A stretch of 16,274 nt of DNA, taken from the NCBI GenBank assembly GCA_003972855.1, contig QOAS01000099.1, positions 1 through 16,274 on the forward strand, written 5' to 3'. The notes beneath the pieces are model-generated. The model was given only the letters and a program-made list of their open reading frames with translations, was not told the DNA's origin and made no database searches. The position numbers and the translations under genes are program-made. Shown one piece after another: positions 1 to 7,461 of this stretch. Source of the DNA: Gammaproteobacteria bacterium. GTDB lineage: Bacteria > Aquificota > Aquificia > Aquificales > QOAS01. Position 1 is the first letter of the stretch, and each line of letters opens with the position of its first letter.

Positions 1-241
1 AGTGTCTCTTGGGAGTCTCATACTCTACATGGGTGATGTTAATGGTAATTCCCCTTTCCTTTTCTTCGGGAGCTTTATCTATTTGCTCATAGGAGAGACA
101 TTGGGCTTTTCCGCCGGGCATATCTCCAGCGGCGAGAACGCAAGTGATTGCGGAGGTCAAGGTAGATTTCCCGTGGTCTACGTGTCCTATGGTTCCTACG
201 TTTACGTGTTCCTTCTCCCTTACAAATTTCTCTTTTGCCAT
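1..241 (-). CDS. tuf: Elongation factor Tu, N-terminal 80 residues (runs off the left edge)
   Basis: EF-Tu is the GTPase that brings aminoacyl-tRNA to the ribosome. Reading the minus strand from ATG at 241 gives MAKEKFVREKEHVNVG, then the P-loop GHVDHGKS (residues 19-26), then the switch I/G2 segment RGITINITHVEYET (63-76). These are near-invariant EF-Tu signatures. The gene is cut by the window edge after residue 80, so the rest of the G domain and domains II and III are outside. The start is supported by a strong Shine-Dalgarno (GAAGGAGG) a few bases upstream, one of only two clear ones in the window, as expected for a very highly expressed gene. The upstream gene on the same strand is murC, 125 bp away, so tuf probably has its own promoter. 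Confidence 0.97.
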   Translation of the reverse strand, partial: MAKEKFVREKEHVNVGTIGHVDHGKSTLTSAITCVLAAGDMPGGKAQCLSYEQIDKAPEEKERGITINITHVEYETPKRH

Positions 242-280
242 ACTAATGTGCCTCCTTCAATTTTTAAACGCAAAAGGTAT

Positions 281-310
281 ATTTTAGCTAAAAAAGGGCT
301 TAAGATTCAA
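281..310 (-). promoter_or_regulatory. Probable sigma-70-type promoter of tuf
   Basis: On the minus strand TTGAAT (305-310) is followed after 18 bases by TAAAAT (281-286), ahead of a leader that ends in the strong tuf Shine-Dalgarno. The match is reasonable but the region is AT-rich, so chance matches are possible. The placement fits the gap between murC and tuf. Confidence 0.4.
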
Positions 311-335
311 ATGATTAGGGAACTAAAGGGAATTG

Positions 336-353
336 AAACACCTTTAAGTGTCT
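336..353 (-). terminator. Weak hairpin just after murC, possible terminator
   Basis: About 14 bases after the murC stop the minus strand can fold as AGACAC / GTGTTT (six pairs, one G-T wobble) around a short T/A loop. There is only a poor T-run after it (TTTC), so this is a weak candidate for ending murC transcription ahead of tuf. Confidence 0.25.
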
Positions 354-366
354 ATTCTAAAATTAA

Positions 367-1740
367 TTACTTTGTAGTAAGTTTAGCAACAACCTCCTTA
401 GCCCAACGACCTATGGAACCCGCACCCAAAAATACAACCACCTTGGGTTGTTCATCTTTGAGTAAGAACCTCAAAAGGTTTTCAATCTCTTTTTCGTCAG
501 CCCCGTACAGGGATGAACTATCCCTTGCCAACCTTTCGGCGTTTACGGTGGAAATGGGTTCTTCACCCGCGGGATATATTTCGGTAACAATTCCTTTGAA
601 AGGTTTTAAAACCTTAATAAAGTCCTCCCAAAGGTAAAAAGTTCTGGTATAACGGTGGGGTTGGAATACAAAAATTATCTCCCTATTAGGATAAAATTCC
701 TTCAGGGCTTTAAAAACCGCCTCTATTTCCTTAGGATGGTGGGCGTAATCCTCGTAAAAAATAACCCTTTCGGTTTTTGTCAAAAGTTCCAATCTCCTCT
801 CCGCATTCTTAAATTCCGCAAGGGCTTCCTTTATAACCTCGGAAGGGATACCGCTTTCCATTGCAACCGCAACGGAAGCGAGGGCGTTATAAATGTTGTG
901 CCTTCCAAAGAGGTGAATCTTCAAGTCTTTCAAAACCCCCTTCGGTGTTTCAACCGAAAATAAATATCCATCGGAAGTTCTTCTAATATCCCTTCCCCTG
1001 TAGTCCGCAGGGTAGTTGATACCGTAAGAAACCACTTTGCGGTTTATTTTCGGAAAAATTTCCCTAACGGAGATGTCGTCTATATTTACGACGGAAAAAC
1101 CGTAAAAGGGAACTTTATTTACAAATTCCAAAAATGAGTTTTTTATATTTTCAAAACTGCGGTAGTAGTCCAAATGCTCCTTATCTATGTTGGTTACAAC
1201 CGCAATCACGGGAGAAAGTTTTAAAAAACTGCCGTCGCTTTCATCCGCTTCCGCTATCAGGATTTCCCCCTTTCCCAAACGGGCATTTTGACAGCTAAAT
1301 AGGTGGAGTTTCCCCCCTATTATTACGGTGGGGTCCAAACCCGCCTTGTAGAAGATGTGGGCTATCATTGAGGTGGTTGTAGTTTTTCCGTGACTCCCGC
1401 TTACCGCTATACCTTCCTTTACCCTCATAAATTCCGCCAACATTTCCCCCCGCGGGATTACGGGGATTCCCCTTCTCTTTGCCTCCAAAATTTCGGGATT
1501 TTTTTCGGGATTCACCGCGGAAGAGTAAACCAATACATCCACACTGGCAGGAAGATTTTCACGGCGGTGACCTATAAAGATTTTTGCCCCTTTTTCCCTT
1601 AAAATTCGGATGTTTTTATTTTCGTTGATATCGCTTCCGCTGACTTTATAGCCCATATCCAGCAAAATGTGGGCTATTCCTGACATTCCTATACCGCCTA
1701 TTCCTACCAAGTGAAAATGCCTTATTTTTTCTTTAAACAT
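367..1740 (-). CDS. murC: UDP-N-acetylmuramate--L-alanine ligase (MurC)
   Basis: MurC adds L-alanine to UDP-N-acetylmuramate using ATP, the first amino acid of the peptidoglycan stem, in the cytoplasm. The 457-residue protein has the three Mur ligase domains in order. A Rossmann-like N-terminus carries VGIGGIGMSGIAHIL (from residue 12). The ATPase domain has GSHGKTTTT (115-123) and the EADESDGSF motif. The C-terminal domain has EDYAHHPKEIEA and FQPHRYTRT. Length and motifs fit MurC and not MurD/E/F. I chose ATG at 1740 because homologues begin just before the glycine-rich loop; an extension from a TTG at 1812 adds 24 residues unlike the family. The best ribosome site (GAAGG) lies only one base before the ATG, an odd spacing. 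It is alone, not in a dcw cluster, and is divergent from the GGDEF gene. Confidence 0.96.
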   Translation of the reverse strand: MFKEKIRHFHLVGIGGIGMSGIAHILLDMGYKVSGSDINENKNIRILREKGAKIFIGHRRENLPASVDVLVYSSAVNPEKNPEILEAKRRGIPVIPRGEMLAEFMRVKEGIAVSGSHGKTTTTSMIAHIFYKAGLDPTVIIGGKLHLFSCQNARLGKGEILIAEADESDGSFLKLSPVIAVVTNIDKEHLDYYRSFENIKNSFLEFVNKVPFYGFSVVNIDDISVREIFPKINRKVVSYGINYPADYRGRDIRRTSDGYLFSVETPKGVLKDLKIHLFGRHNIYNALASVAVAMESGIPSEVIKEALAEFKNAERRLELLTKTERVIFYEDYAHHPKEIEAVFKALKEFYPNREIIFVFQPHRYTRTFYLWEDFIKVLKPFKGIVTEIYPAGEEPISTVNAERLARDSSSLYGADEKEIENLLRFLLKDEQPKVVVFLGAGSIGRWAKEVVAKLTTK

Positions 1741-1756
1741 ACCTTCAATTGATATT

Positions 1757-1784
1757 TTGCAATTTTCAACCGCAAGTGTATAAA
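1757..1784 (+). promoter_or_regulatory. Probable promoter of the GGDEF-ugd operon
   Basis: In the 65-bp gap between the divergent murC and GGDEF genes the plus strand has TTGCAA (1757-1762), 16 bases, then TATAAA (1779-1784, continuing as AAT), with TG directly before the -10. A start near 1791 would leave a leader of only about 15 bases. There is no Shine-Dalgarno ahead of the ATG at 1806. Confidence 0.5.
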
Positions 1785-1805
1785 ATTCTTCTATTGAATT
1801 TCGCC

Positions 1806-3179
1806 ATGGCAAAAAGGAAGGTAAATATCTTTGGAAGATACATTTTTTACACTAACCTATCCATTTTTTCATTAATTTTTTTAGTTCCTATAGGTTCTTA
1901 TATTATTACCGGTGAAAAAAGTTACTTATCATTTACCCATTTTGCCCTTGCGGGAATAGTTGGTTTAGCCCAAGTTTTGGTAAATAGAGTTTTCAGAAGA
2001 AATTTTCAAGATTATTGGGAATTAATAAAAAATTCCTTACTCCAGCTCAGTGAGACTTTAAAAAAAGTAAAAACTTTGAAAGATGTAAAGATTTTTAAAA
2101 AAGAAAAGGAAGAATTACTAAAACCTTTGTTGGAGGAAGAAAGTTTTTCAACTTTAGGAGAAAGCTTAAAAGATTTGCTGGATGAGGTTTCAAACACAAT
2201 TGAAATAAAACTTTTTAAGGACGAAATCATAAGGAGAATGACAACTACCCTTGATACTAAGAAACTATCTACCATATTTGCGAGCAACATTATCCGTTAT
2301 TTCAATATCCCCGGCGTTGCCATATATCTTAAAAGTCTCCGTGGGGAAACCTTTGAGCTTAAACTTAACAAGGGATTTGGGGAAATTAATCCCGTTTTGG
2401 GTGAAGGTTTTATAGAGAAAATAACTTCCGTAGATAGCATTTTGACCGAAGAAAAATTAGACTACAAAATAGACTTAGGTCTTTGCCAAGTAAATGCGGA
2501 AAAGCTTTTAGTTCACAAATTGATACCCCGAAGGAATAAACTTGTAGGTTTCATTATTTTTGGAACCTATAGGAATTTCTCACCCGAAGAGGAAAAATTA
2601 TTAAAAAACTTTCTATTGGAATTAGAACCGACCATTTCACTAATTTTTGAAAATGCATTGGAACACGAAAGGAGTGTAACCTTAGCAAGCTTTGACCCCT
2701 TAACGGGAGCCTACAACCGTAGAGAAGGACTTAAATTGGTAAAACAACTTTTGAGAAAAAATAGTTTTGAAGATAAAAATGCGTGTGTTTTAGTCTTAGA
2801 TATTGACTACTTTAAGAAATTTAACGACACTTACGGACACGAAGCGGGAGATATAGTCCTAAAAGAGGTTGTAAAAATTATTAGAAACAGCATAAGGAAC
2901 GACGATATTATAGTCCGTTGGGGTGGAGAGGAATTTTTAATCCTCCTAAATGGTATTCCCGTGGAAAAGGCGGGTGAAGTGGCGGAACGTATAAGGGGAA
3001 ATATAGCCCAAACCCTAATAGAGTTACCCGATGGTAAAAAAATAAAAGTTACGGTTAGTATCGGTGTTGCCTGTGCGGAAGAAGAAGGAACCTATTCCTT
3101 TGATGAACTTTTCGTTGTTGCGGATAAAAGACTTTACAAAGCCAAAAGGGAAGGAAGAAATAGGGTGGTTACCTCTTAA
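1806..3179 (+). CDS. Membrane-bound diguanylate cyclase with GAF-like sensor (GGDEF protein)
   Basis: This enzyme should make cyclic di-GMP from two GTP. The 457-residue protein has two hydrophobic segments (about 12-35 and 43-60), a charged helical linker (70-145, likely coiled coil), a GAF-like region (about 145-285) and a C-terminal GGDEF domain (about 292-457). The active-site loop is GGEEF (373-377), the metal-binding region is LDIDYFKKFND (331-341), and the inhibitory I-site RxxD is present as RNDD (364-367), exactly five residues before GGEEF. So it should be active and subject to product inhibition. There is no EAL domain. The start at 1806 is preferred over a TTG at 1749 because the latter adds 19 residues lying in the promoter region. 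It is followed after 30 bp by ugd on the same strand, which suggests c-di-GMP control of an extracellular polysaccharide; the signal sensed is unknown. Confidence 0.93.
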   Translation: MAKRKVNIFGRYIFYTNLSIFSLIFLVPIGSYIITGEKSYLSFTHFALAGIVGLAQVLVNRVFRRNFQDYWELIKNSLLQLSETLKKVKTLKDVKIFKKEKEELLKPLLEEESFSTLGESLKDLLDEVSNTIEIKLFKDEIIRRMTTTLDTKKLSTIFASNIIRYFNIPGVAIYLKSLRGETFELKLNKGFGEINPVLGEGFIEKITSVDSILTEEKLDYKIDLGLCQVNAEKLLVHKLIPRRNKLVGFIIFGTYRNFSPEEEKLLKNFLLELEPTISLIFENALEHERSVTLASFDPLTGAYNRREGLKLVKQLLRKNSFEDKNACVLVLDIDYFKKFNDTYGHEAGDIVLKEVVKIIRNSIRNDDIIVRWGGEEFLILLNGIPVEKAGEVAERIRGNIAQTLIELPDGKKIKVTVSIGVACAEEEGTYSFDELFVVADKRLYKAKREGRNRVVTS

Positions 3180-3184
3180 TTGCT

Positions 3185-3216
3185 TTTTCATTATCCTAAA
3201 AATTAGATAATGAAAA
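3185..3216 (+). promoter_or_regulatory. Perfect inverted repeat spanning the ugd start codon
   Basis: An 11-base arm TTTTCATTATC (3185-3195) is matched exactly by GATAATGAAAA (3206-3216), with three more pairs inside (TAA/TTA) after a bulged C and an AAA loop. The right arm contains the ugd ATG (3210-3212). In RNA this would bury the start codon; in DNA it could be an operator. The seen fact is the repeat; its role is inferred. Confidence 0.5.
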
Positions 3217-4541
3217 TAGGAGTCATAGGAACGGGGTATGTCGGATTAATACAGGCGGTAGGACTCGCCCATTTGGGTTTTAAAGTTGTAGCTTACGACA
3301 TAGACAGTTCCAAAATAGAAATTCTAAAGAAGGGAACACCTCCCATTTACGAAAAAGGTTTAAAGGAGTTACTTCACCAAAATAGGGAAAGGATAATTTT
3401 TACCTCTTCGGTTGAGGACTTAAAAGGTAGCGAGGTAGTCTTTGTCTGCGTTGGAACCCCTCAAGATGCCAAAGGTAAGGCAAATTTAAACTTTGTTTTT
3501 TCAGCGATAGAAAGTTTAAAACCTCTTTTGACGGGTAAGGAGATAGTGGTCTTAAAGTCTACAGTACCCGTTGGAACAAACCGCAAAGTTCAAAAATTTG
3601 TAGGAAATAAGGCTTTTGTGGTATCCAATCCCGAGTTTTTAAGGGAAGGAATAGCGGTGGACGATTTTTTCAATCCCGAAAGGGTTGTTTTGGGTTTTGG
3701 AGAAAACCACCCCAAATGGGTTATGGAAAAAATGCTAAAAATCTACGAGTATTTCCTCAAAAAGGAAGTTCCTTTTGTGGTTACCAACTGGGAAAGTGCG
3801 GAACTTATAAAGTATGCGAGCAACACCTTTTTGGCTATGAAAATCTCCTTTATTAACGAACTTGCCCGTCTATCCGAAAAGGTTGGAGCGGATATAAAAG
3901 ACGTGGCTAAAGGAATGGGTTTAGACTCCCGCATAGGGAATAAGTTTTTAAATGCGGGTATCGGTTGGGGGGGGAGTTGTTTTCCCAAAGATGTTTCCGC
4001 CCTTATATGGCAATTTAAGGAATGGGAAATAGAACCTAAACTCCCCAAGGCTACCAAAGAGATTAACGAGGAACAAATTCTGTGGTTCTTAAACAAGATA
4101 AGAAAACACTACGGAGGGAATTTAAGCGGAACATTTGCCCTATTGGGGTTGGCTTTTAAACCCTACACCGACGACCTTAGGGAAAGTCCATCTTTGAAGT
4201 TAGCGGAAATGCTTATAGAGGAGGGAGCCTTTGTAAAAGGTTACGATTACATTGAAGGTGCAAGGAAAAATGTAAAAAAACTGGTGGAGGTAAAAACTTC
4301 AACGCGATACTCCTACGGACTTATAGTGTGCGATGAACTAAAAACTGCAGTTGAAGGCGTAGACGGGGTAATAATAGCGGTTGAATACAAGGAGTGGAAC
4401 CGCGAAAACTGGAAGGAAATTTCCAAATTGGTAAGGAATAAAGCACTCTTTGACGGAAGGAATATTTTGAAAGAGGAACTTATTAGGGAACTCATTAAAG
4501 ATGGTTGGCACTACGAGGGTGTGGGGGTAAAACCCAAATGA
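3210..4541 (+). CDS. ugd: UDP-glucose 6-dehydrogenase
   Basis: It oxidises UDP-glucose to UDP-glucuronate with two NAD+, a cytoplasmic step that supplies acidic sugars for capsule, exopolysaccharide or lipopolysaccharide. The 443-residue protein starts MKIGVIGTGYVGL with the NAD-binding glycine loop (7-12), has VCVGTP, KSTVPVGT and NPEFLREG (140-147), and carries the catalytic cysteine in GGSCFPKD (Cys257). Length and motif order are normal for the UDP-glucose/GDP-mannose dehydrogenase family; GDP-mannose dehydrogenase is the main alternative, and the GWGGSCFPKD loop alone does not exclude it. The ATG at 3210 gives the family-typical N-terminus but has no Shine-Dalgarno and sits in an inverted repeat. 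It follows the GGDEF gene by 30 bp and its stop overlaps the ATG of the next small gene (ATGA), indicating one operon. Confidence 0.93.
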   Translation: MKIGVIGTGYVGLIQAVGLAHLGFKVVAYDIDSSKIEILKKGTPPIYEKGLKELLHQNRERIIFTSSVEDLKGSEVVFVCVGTPQDAKGKANLNFVFSAIESLKPLLTGKEIVVLKSTVPVGTNRKVQKFVGNKAFVVSNPEFLREGIAVDDFFNPERVVLGFGENHPKWVMEKMLKIYEYFLKKEVPFVVTNWESAELIKYASNTFLAMKISFINELARLSEKVGADIKDVAKGMGLDSRIGNKFLNAGIGWGGSCFPKDVSALIWQFKEWEIEPKLPKATKEINEEQILWFLNKIRKHYGGNLSGTFALLGLAFKPYTDDLRESPSLKLAEMLIEEGAFVKGYDYIEGARKNVKKLVEVKTSTRYSYGLIVCDELKTAVEGVDGVIIAVEYKEWNRENWKEISKLVRNKALFDGRNILKEELIRELIKDGWHYEGVGVKPK

Positions 4542-4762
4542 CCCGAAGGGAATTTTTGAAATTAACCCTCCTTTTGGGGGTTTTCGGTTTCTTACCTTTT
4601 CCATTTCGGTTAAAGTCGCTTCCCTCTAAGCGGGAGTTGGGAAAATACAAACCCAAAGGAAGGATTTTAAAGTTTTACCCTCCTTTTGCGGAAGTTACAT
4701 CCCACCTGAATACCGCCAAAGGTGTAAGCCCGAAAAATAGTTTGCCCACCCTTAGGGTGTAG
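4538..4762 (+). CDS. Small protein with twin-arginine (Tat) signal, 74 residues, unknown function
   Basis: The protein begins MTRREFLKLTLLLGVFGFL, an excellent match to the Tat consensus (S/T-R-R-x-F-L-K followed by a hydrophobic stretch). Only about 50 residues follow, rich in Lys, Pro and aromatic residues, with no cysteine or other cofactor motif. Its ATG overlaps the ugd stop (ATGA), typical of translational coupling. Tat substrates are normally folded cofactor-bearing proteins, so such a short product is odd. Its last 88 bp overlap, tail to tail, the end of the PHP gene on the other strand, so it may be the stump of a longer gene truncated by a rearrangement. I do not recognise a family. 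The signal is convincing; that the product is a working protein is uncertain. Confidence 0.55.
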   Translation: MTRREFLKLTLLLGVFGFLPFPFRLKSLPSKRELGKYKPKGRILKFYPPFAEVTSHLNTAKGVSPKNSLPTLRV

Positions 4763-5685
4763 CCGTAAATTGCAACAACCTTTGTTCCCTCTTCTATTCT
4801 CCCGCAGGTGTTTACCGATACTTTTCCACTCGCGAGGTGGTTAAAGGTTAGATACCTCTTTCGGTTTACCAGCACGCGGTTACCCTCTACATAAACCTCG
4901 GTGGAACAAAAGGATAGGTAAAACCTTCCGCTGTTTAGGGAACTAAAAACATCTTCCCCAAAAGTTTTATTTTGCAAGATATAGAAACTCCATTTGTAGT
5001 GGGGAATTGAAAAAAACTTTTTGGGTTTTTCCCAAAATGAAAGCTTAACATGGTGGTCCAAACCTCCTATTATTTTCAGTTCACCCTTGGTTCTCTTTAG
5101 ATAAACCTCCACCCACCGATTTAGGGGTATAAGTTTAGGAAAAAAGTTTAACGCTTTAAGTTTTAAGAAGGGGTATAAAACTAACGAACGCAAGAAAAAG
5201 TAAAGCTTCAAGGGAAATTTTGAGCCTTGCAATACATCTTTAAGGTCTACGAGTTCGTAGAAAAAGTGGCTCTCATACAGGTTTTTAAAGCGGTATAAAG
5301 CTTTTTTCTCGTTATTGGGATGGGCTATTACGGTATATTTACCTTCCGCCAGTTTCAAAAGTCTTCCGTATTTCTCATCTTGGTATTCCCACCCGAAAAC
5401 GAGCCTATCCGAAGGGGGAAAAAATCCCTTTAAATCCTCCCTATCGTGGTCGGTTATAAAGACTTTATCCACCCCAAGGGTTTGGGCAACCTTTTTAACC
5501 TCCTCGGGTTTGCCGAGGCTATCGTAGGAAAAAAGGGTGTGAACGTGAACCACAAAACTTTTTTGGTTTACCTTTCTAAACTTCCCCCTTAATTTGCAGT
5601 TTTTAACCTTTAAAACCTTTATGGGATAAAACTCAAAAAAAACGACCGTTAAAAGTCCTACGGAAATTAGTATTTCCACAAACAT
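4675..5685 (-). CDS. Membrane-anchored PHP-domain metal-dependent phosphoesterase-like protein
   Basis: PHP domains are metal-dependent hydrolases, usually phosphoesterases, with clustered His/Asp ligands. The 336-residue protein shows the set in order: VHVHTLFSYD (His47, His49, Asp55), ITDHD (Asp79, His80), Glu100 in FGWEY, AHP (His122) and GGLDHH (Asp210, His211, His212). A hydrophobic N-terminus (residues 1-20) looks like a membrane anchor or uncleaved signal, so the domain may act outside the cytoplasm, unusual for PHP proteins. After about residue 230 there is a beta-rich tail. The substrate cannot be told from sequence. It is divergent from the phosphatidyltransferase gene across a 40-bp gap, and its 3' end overlaps the Tat-signal gene by 88 bp. 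No Shine-Dalgarno precedes the ATG at 5685. Confidence 0.82.
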   Translation of the reverse strand: MFVEILISVGLLTVVFFEFYPIKVLKVKNCKLRGKFRKVNQKSFVVHVHTLFSYDSLGKPEEVKKVAQTLGVDKVFITDHDREDLKGFFPPSDRLVFGWEYQDEKYGRLLKLAEGKYTVIAHPNNEKKALYRFKNLYESHFFYELVDLKDVLQGSKFPLKLYFFLRSLVLYPFLKLKALNFFPKLIPLNRWVEVYLKRTKGELKIIGGLDHHVKLSFWEKPKKFFSIPHYKWSFYILQNKTFGEDVFSSLNSGRFYLSFCSTEVYVEGNRVLVNRKRYLTFNHLASGKVSVNTCGRIEEGTKVVAIYGYTLRVGKLFFGLTPLAVFRWDVTSAKGG

Positions 5686-5725
5686 TGAGAGAAATTAATA
5701 CTAAGGCGGTTATGCTTAAACTCTT

Positions 5726-6214
5726 ATGGTGGCTTCCCTTTTATCCTTATCCCGTTTTATATTCGCCTTTTTAATATTTTACGAAATTTTATATCAAGAA
5801 AACTATTACTTTGCTTCCTTTTTAATAATACTTGCCTCTCTTAGCGATTTTTTGGACGGTTTTGTAGCCCGTCATTTTGAGCGGGAAACCCCAGTGGGCG
5901 CCCAATTAGACCACATAAGCGACAAAGTTTTCGTTCTTTTGGTTTTAGTAGCCTTTTTCTCCAAGAGTAGGGTTGAGCCGATTCAACTTTCCCTAATAGC
6001 GTTTAGGGAAATCGGTATAACTTTCCTAAGGTTCTACGGTTTTGCGGGACCCGTAAATGTATTGGGAAAACTCAAAACGGTTACGGAATTTTTGGCATTG
6101 TTCCTGCTGTGTTTCCATCCCCTTTTGGGAAACCTATTTCTGTGGTTTGCCATATTTTTAGCCTACATTTCCGCATTCTTTTATCTTAGAAGACCCGTAA
6201 AGGTCCAATTCTAA
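5726..6214 (+). CDS. CDP-alcohol phosphatidyltransferase (PgsA-like)
   Basis: This membrane enzyme transfers a phosphatidyl group from CDP-diacylglycerol to an alcohol, most likely glycerol-3-phosphate (making phosphatidylglycerophosphate). The family signature D-x2-D-G-x2-A-R-x8-G-x3-D-x3-D is perfect, from SDFLDGFVARH through GAQLDHISDK. There are about five to six hydrophobic segments. At 162 residues it is slightly shorter than typical PgsA, the N-terminus being trimmed. The start is fixed: an in-frame TAA lies at 5717-5719, two codons before the ATG at 5726. There is no Shine-Dalgarno. The gene sits 17 bp upstream of the fetB-like gene and the two are probably co-transcribed. Phosphatidylglycerophosphate synthase is the favoured role, but serine or inositol substrates cannot be excluded. 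Confidence 0.87.
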   Translation: MVASLLSLSRFIFAFLIFYEILYQENYYFASFLIILASLSDFLDGFVARHFERETPVGAQLDHISDKVFVLLVLVAFFSKSRVEPIQLSLIAFREIGITFLRFYGFAGPVNVLGKLKTVTEFLALFLLCFHPLLGNLFLWFAIFLAYISAFFYLRRPVKVQF

Positions 6215-6231
6215 ATACCTTATAACCCCTT

Positions 6232-7005
6232 ATGGAGCATTCTTCCCTTTTGACCCAAATAGTTTTGGCATATCTGCTGATACTCTCGGTGGTTTTGTTT
6301 GATTTTAAAAACCGCATAGGGGTTTGGAAAGAACTTTTGCCAACCTCTGTTTCTTCGTTTATTCAACTGCTACTTATTGCGGTCGTAATTCTCTACCTAC
6401 TAAAGGTGGAAAATGTATGGCTTACGCTACCCCTCATTTTGGTTATGACTTTTAATGCCTCTTTTATAGCGTCAAGGAGATTTAAACTATCCGCTTACCC
6501 AAAGTTGGGAGTTTTTATAGCCTCTCTTGTAGCCATAGCGGTTGTAAACTACTTTTTGCTCGTAACCTATGCGGTTTTAAAAATTTTGAAACTTGACCCC
6601 CAACAAATTGTGCCTTTTGCGGGTTTGCTCCTCGCCGCGGGAATGCGCTCGGTATCCCTATTCTCCCAATACCTAAAGGATTTAATCACCGCGGAAAAAG
6701 ATATTCTTGAAGGGATGTTTGCCTTGGCTTCTCCACCCGCCAAGGTGAGGGGGTATCTCCTTAAAAAGGCAATTCCCCTTACCACGGTGGTTATAAGGGA
6801 TATGCTCAAAGCTGCGGGTATAGTTCACATTCCCGGCGTGATGGTAGGTCTGCTTTTGGCGGGAACGCCCCCATTGGTTGCGGCAACGATGCAATTTTTG
6901 GTTTTGGCTTCAATGCTCTTTTCTATGTTTTTTACCCCGATAATTTTCTTTACCCTGCTAACCAAATTGGAAGGAATATATTTGGAAAAAGGAAGAACTA
7001 CTTAA
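6232..7005 (+). CDS. fetB: FetB-type ABC transporter permease (UPF0014 family, putative iron/metal export)
   Basis: The 257-residue, very hydrophobic protein has about seven membrane segments. It follows the FetB/YbbM pattern of E. coli: FNASFIASRR after the second or third helix, QIVPFAGLLLAAGMRSVSL, a cytoplasmic coupling region LASPPAKVRGYLLKKAIPLT, and GIVHIPGVMVGLLLAG. In E. coli FetB pairs with the ATPase FetA and the pair eases iron and peroxide stress. Here no ATPase gene is next to it, so its partner must lie elsewhere. It follows the phosphatidyltransferase gene by 17 bp. Its stop overlaps the convergent osmC-like gene by 8 bp (6998-7005). No Shine-Dalgarno precedes ATG 6232. The family call is firm, the iron role is by analogy. 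Confidence 0.85.
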   Translation: MEHSSLLTQIVLAYLLILSVVLFDFKNRIGVWKELLPTSVSSFIQLLLIAVVILYLLKVENVWLTLPLILVMTFNASFIASRRFKLSAYPKLGVFIASLVAIAVVNYFLLVTYAVLKILKLDPQQIVPFAGLLLAAGMRSVSLFSQYLKDLITAEKDILEGMFALASPPAKVRGYLLKKAIPLTTVVIRDMLKAAGIVHIPGVMVGLLLAGTPPLVAATMQFLVLASMLFSMFFTPIIFFTLLTKLEGIYLEKGRTT

Positions 7006-7435
7006 GGATTTCGTATTCCCATTCAACCTTCGCGGTTGTTTTTAACATTGCGGAAACCGAGCAATACTTTTCCATTGAAAGTTTTATAGCCTGCTCAACC
7101 GCCTTTTCGGGAATATCCCCTTTAAAAATGTAACGAACCTTTATATGGGTGTAAACCTTAGGGTGTTCCTCCCTTCTGATGCCTTCCACTTCTACGGAGA
7201 AATCTTCAACCTTAACCCTCTTTTTGTTGAGAATGGAGAGAACATCTATTGCGGTGCATCCCCCCAAGGACATAAGCAGAAGCTCCATAGGGGAGGGATA
7301 TTCCCCGTCCCCAAAAGGGGGTTTTCCATCCATTGCGATTTTCCTACCCTCGGAGTTTAAACCCTCAAACTTAAACCTTTCAAGGTGTTTTACGGAAACC
7401 TTAACCGGTTTTGGGGTTTGTTTTAACTCCTTCAT
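6998..7435 (-). CDS. OsmC/YhfA-family thiol protein
   Basis: OsmC-family proteins are small dimeric thiol enzymes; Ohr and OsmC members reduce organic hydroperoxides, while the YhfA-like branch has no settled substrate. The 145-residue protein has the two active-site cysteines in family context: MSLGGCTAIDV (Cys60) and MEKYCSVSAML (Cys125), plus YPSPMELLL and the KVRYIF strand. The KYCSVS form is closer to the YhfA-like branch than to Ohr. It lies 26 bp downstream of hemN on the same strand and is likely the last gene of that operon. Its 3' end overlaps that of fetB by 8 bp. No Shine-Dalgarno is visible. Confidence 0.88.
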   Translation of the reverse strand: MKELKQTPKPVKVSVKHLERFKFEGLNSEGRKIAMDGKPPFGDGEYPSPMELLLMSLGGCTAIDVLSILNKKRVKVEDFSVEVEGIRREEHPKVYTHIKVRYIFKGDIPEKAVEQAIKLSMEKYCSVSAMLKTTAKVEWEYEILK

Positions 7436-7461
7436 GGGAAATCTCTATTATTCCCAAAAAC

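Noticed and set aside
1803..1810. GCCATGGC palindrome over the GGDEF start codon as an operator.
   Set aside because: Eight bases is too short, and it follows from the MA start codons preceded by GCC.
1741..1812. Longer MurC starting at TTG 1812 and longer GGDEF protein starting at TTG 1749.
   Set aside because: The two extensions overlap each other on opposite strands, use rare start codons, do not look like the families, and run over the -35/-10 pair of the shared promoter region.
5712..5774. A 20-codon frame starting at ATG 5712 ahead of the phosphatidyltransferase gene.
   Set aside because: It overlaps the real gene in another frame, has no ribosome site and its peptide shows no feature.
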